A stretch of DNA of 64,000 nucleotides from the NCBI GenBank assembly GCA_963759235.1, contig CAVWYO010000005.1, forward strand, positions 372,001-436,000, in the 5' to 3' direction. Below the pieces are notes generated by a model, which saw nothing but the letters and a program-made list of their open reading frames with translations, was not told where the DNA came from and did not search any database. Positions 62,031 to 64,000 of this stretch are shown here, one piece after another (within the stretch, counting starts at the first letter, position 1; each line of letters begins with the position of its first letter). Source of the DNA: Bauldia sp963759235. GTDB lineage: Bacteria > Pseudomonadota > Alphaproteobacteria > Rhizobiales > Kaistiaceae. A program made the translations under genes and the position numbers.

Positions 62031-63635
62031 ATGCTTCAGTTTGCCCGTTGGAGAGTCGTTCTGATCCTCCTGGCGCTCGTCGCCGGGATCGTGGTGATTG
62101 TCCCTGATTTCTTCTCTCGCGATTCGGTCAACGCGTGGCCGGGCTGGCTTCCGAAGAAGCAGGTCGTGCTCGGCCTGGACCTGCAAGGCGGCGCCTACCT
62201 GCTCTATCAGGTCGACCGGCAGGACTACATGGACAAGCGGCTGAGGACGCTGGTTGGCGACGTCCGCAAGGCAATGCTCGAAAGCCCGCGCATCGGCTAT
62301 ACCGGGCTCGGCGTCCAGGGCGACGGTGTCCAGCTCCGCATCCGGGATCTCTCGCAGCTCGACGACGCGCGAGCGCGGCTGGAGAAGTTGCGCAATCCAC
62401 TGGTCTCGTCGCTGCTCGGCGGCGCTTCGGTCAACGAATTCGACCTCGCTTTGTCAAACGACGGTCTTGCCCGGCTCTCCTATTCGGCGAGCGGGATGCA
62501 GCAGCGGGTTCGCGGCATCGTCCAGCAGTCGATCGAAGTGATCAACCGGCGCATCAACGAACTCGGCACCACGGAGCCGAGCATTCAGCGTCAGGGCGAC
62601 GACCGGATCCTGGTCGAGGCTCCCGGTCTCGGCGACCCCGAACGCCTCAAGGCGATCGTCGGCCAGACCGCCTTGCTCACCTTCCACCTGGTCCGCGATA
62701 CCATCCAGACGGCGGCGGTCCAGACCCCGAGCCCGGGCACCATCATTCTTCCCTCGTCCGAGTCGGCCGGCACGTCCTATGTGCTGGACGATTCACCGCT
62801 GATGACCGGCGAGGATCTGGTCGACGCGCAGGCGGGGTTCGACAGCCGGACCAATCAGCCGGTGGTCAATTTCCGCCTGTCGACCTCCGGCGCCCGCAAG
62901 TTCGCCGACGTCACCCAGCAGAATGTCGGTCACCAGTTCGCCATCGTGCTTGACGACAAGGTCATCTCGGCGCCGGTGATCCGCGAGCCGATTCTCGGCG
63001 GCTCCGGCCAGATCAGCGGCAACTTCACGGTGCAGACCGCGAACGACCTTGCCATCCTGCTGCGGGCCGGGTCGCTGCCGGCGAAACTCACCATCGTCGA
63101 GGAGCGCACCGTCGGGCCCGGTCTCGGGGCGGACTCGATCGCGGCCGGCAAGATCGCCGCGATCATCGGCGCGCTGATCGTCGGGGTCTACATGGTGACG
63201 GTTTACGGCTTCTTCGGCATCCTCGCCGATCTGGCGGTGATCGCCAATGTGGTGTTGATCTTCGCCATCCTGACCTTGCTCGGCGCAACGCTGACATTGC
63301 CCGGCATCGCCGGCGTCGTGCTGACGATCGGCACGGCGGTCAACTCCAACGTGCTGATCTACGAGCGCATCCGCGAGGAGGCGCGGCAGGGCCGCTCGGC
63401 GATCGCGGCGATCGACCTCGGCTTCAAGCGGGCGCTCGGCACGATCGTCGACGCCAACATCACCACGCTGATCGCCGCGCTGGCGCTTTATCTGCTCGGC
63501 TCGGGGCCGATCCGCGGCTTCGCGGTAACCTATGCCATCGGCATTGCGACGACGGTGTTCACCGCCTTCACCGTCACGCGGCTGATGGTCGCCACCTGGT
63601 ATCATCGCCGTCGTCCGGCGAAGATCGCACTCTAG
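62031..63635 (+). CDS. secD: Protein translocase subunit SecD
   Basis: A proton-driven accessory that finishes protein export through SecYEG. It is 534 residues with six membrane segments. Features: KQVVLGLDLQGGAYLLYQVD, RRINELGTTEPSIQRQGDD, and the first periplasmic domain ending in GQISGNFTVQTAND. Then come AILLRAGSLPAKL and, in the membrane part, AVNSNVLIYERIREE. The N-terminal span is LILLALVAGIVVIVP. secF starts 33 bases on, so the pair is co-transcribed. Confidence 0.95.
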   Translation: MLQFARWRVVLILLALVAGIVVIVPDFFSRDSVNAWPGWLPKKQVVLGLDLQGGAYLLYQVDRQDYMDKRLRTLVGDVRKAMLESPRIGYTGLGVQGDGVQLRIRDLSQLDDARARLEKLRNPLVSSLLGGASVNEFDLALSNDGLARLSYSASGMQQRVRGIVQQSIEVINRRINELGTTEPSIQRQGDDRILVEAPGLGDPERLKAIVGQTALLTFHLVRDTIQTAAVQTPSPGTIILPSSESAGTSYVLDDSPLMTGEDLVDAQAGFDSRTNQPVVNFRLSTSGARKFADVTQQNVGHQFAIVLDDKVISAPVIREPILGGSGQISGNFTVQTANDLAILLRAGSLPAKLTIVEERTVGPGLGADSIAAGKIAAIIGALIVGVYMVTVYGFFGILADLAVIANVVLIFAILTLLGATLTLPGIAGVVLTIGTAVNSNVLIYERIREEARQGRSAIAAIDLGFKRALGTIVDANITTLIAALALYLLGSGPIRGFAVTYAIGIATTVFTAFTVTRLMVATWYHRRRPAKIAL

Positions 63636-63667
63636 AGGAAGACAGGGCCGAGAGGGCCCAAGCACCG

Positions 63668-64000
63668 ATGCGCAAGCTCCGCCTCATTCCCGACGACACC
63701 CGCATCCGCTTCATGTGGCTGCGGCGATTCAACTTTCCCATATCGCTGTTCCTGTCGGTCGTGTCGGTCATCGCCTTCTTCCTCATCGGTCCGCAATACG
63801 GCATCGATTTCCGCGGCGGCACGCTGATCGAGATGCGGCCGATCGCCGAGACGACGACGCTGGCGACCATCCGCTCGACGCTCAACACCCTCAATCTCGG
63901 TGACGTTCAGGTGCAGGAGGTGAGCGACATCACCTCGGGCACCAACATCCTGGTGCGCATTCAGCAGCAGGCGGGCGGTGACGAGGCCCAGCAGGAGGCC
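63668..64000 (+). CDS. secF: Protein translocase subunit SecF (cut by window end)
   Basis: The 5' part of SecF, partner of SecD. Visible are the first membrane segment (ISLFLSVVSVIAFFLIG), then YGIDFRGGTLIEMRP, the SecF signature, and the start of the periplasmic domain (GDVQVQEVSDI). The reading frame is open to the last base; the rest is outside the window. The ATG at 63668 follows secD directly. Confidence 0.93.
   Translation, partial: MRKLRLIPDDTRIRFMWLRRFNFPISLFLSVVSVIAFFLIGPQYGIDFRGGTLIEMRPIAETTTLATIRSTLNTLNLGDVQVQEVSDITSGTNILVRIQQQAGGDEAQQEA

Overview
The window is high-GC DNA with tightly packed, mostly intact chromosomal housekeeping genes. Gene order points to an alphaproteobacterium of the Hyphomicrobiales (Rhizobiales). 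The strongest evidence is the run ilvD-exoR ... xthA ... amn ... erpA/dgt-argS-SPOR-nagZ-scpA-scpB-tatA-tatB-tatC-serS-surE-pcm-LysM/LytM-ATPase-yajC-secD-secF, which I recognise from that order. The species cannot be named from the sequence. No rRNA, tRNA or CRISPR was seen.

Layout. 1-11.3 kb: an AsmA-like envelope protein, an AT-rich island (about 3.55-4.54 kb) that appears to split a dispersed repeat, convergent tyrS, divergent anmK, a small secreted protein, a K+/H+ antiporter and a thioredoxin-reductase-like flavoprotein with a cyclic-nucleotide-binding domain. 11.4-27 kb: an alpha/beta hydrolase, a hemolysin III protein, then the iron-sulfur cluster (SUF) operon: cysteine desulfurase, sufB, [truncated cupin, toxin-antitoxin pair, frameshifted cupin], sufC, sufD, sufS, sufT-like. 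After a VOC protein, a Bug-type binding protein and an antisense NRPS-like gene comes the sufA-type gene. 27-36 kb: RhlE-type helicase, a secreted protein, parE, two tandem sulfotransferases, a frameshifted thioredoxin-like gene and a frameshifted MscS channel. 36-49 kb: ilvD, exoR, two small Cys-rich secreted proteins, xthA, osmC, amn, a VOC protein with a histone-like tail, erpA, dgt and argS. 46.8-64 kb: SPOR protein, nagZ, scpAB, tatABC, a GIY-YIG nuclease, a 1.1-kb array of palindromic repeat doublets, serS with an atypical insertion, surE, pcm, a secreted protein, an amidase-activator-like LytM lipoprotein, a DUF815-type ATPase, and yajC-secD-secF (cut by the window end).

How the genes work together. 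SUF genes build Fe-S clusters used by enzymes such as IlvD, with SufA- and ErpA-type carriers delivering them. TatABC and YajC-SecDF are the folded and unfolded protein export routes. SPOR, NagZ, AnmK and the LytM lipoprotein serve peptidoglycan remodelling and recycling. ScpAB and ParE serve chromosome segregation. ExoR is the periplasmic brake on envelope and exopolysaccharide signalling.

Most interesting departures from the conserved backbone: (i) the GIY-YIG gene directly abutting an array of REP-like doublets; (ii) a roughly 65-residue in-frame insertion of atypical codon use inside seryl-tRNA synthetase; (iii) a toxin-antitoxin cassette in the suf operon, bracketed by a duplicated cupin 5' half and perfect 18-bp direct repeats; (iv) a structured repeat family at convergent gene ends that contributes stop codons, one copy of which seems split by the AT-rich island; (v) an NRPS-like A-PCP-C protein separating sufA from its operon. 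Three genes carry single-base frameshifts at short homopolymers; these may be real decay or sequence errors.
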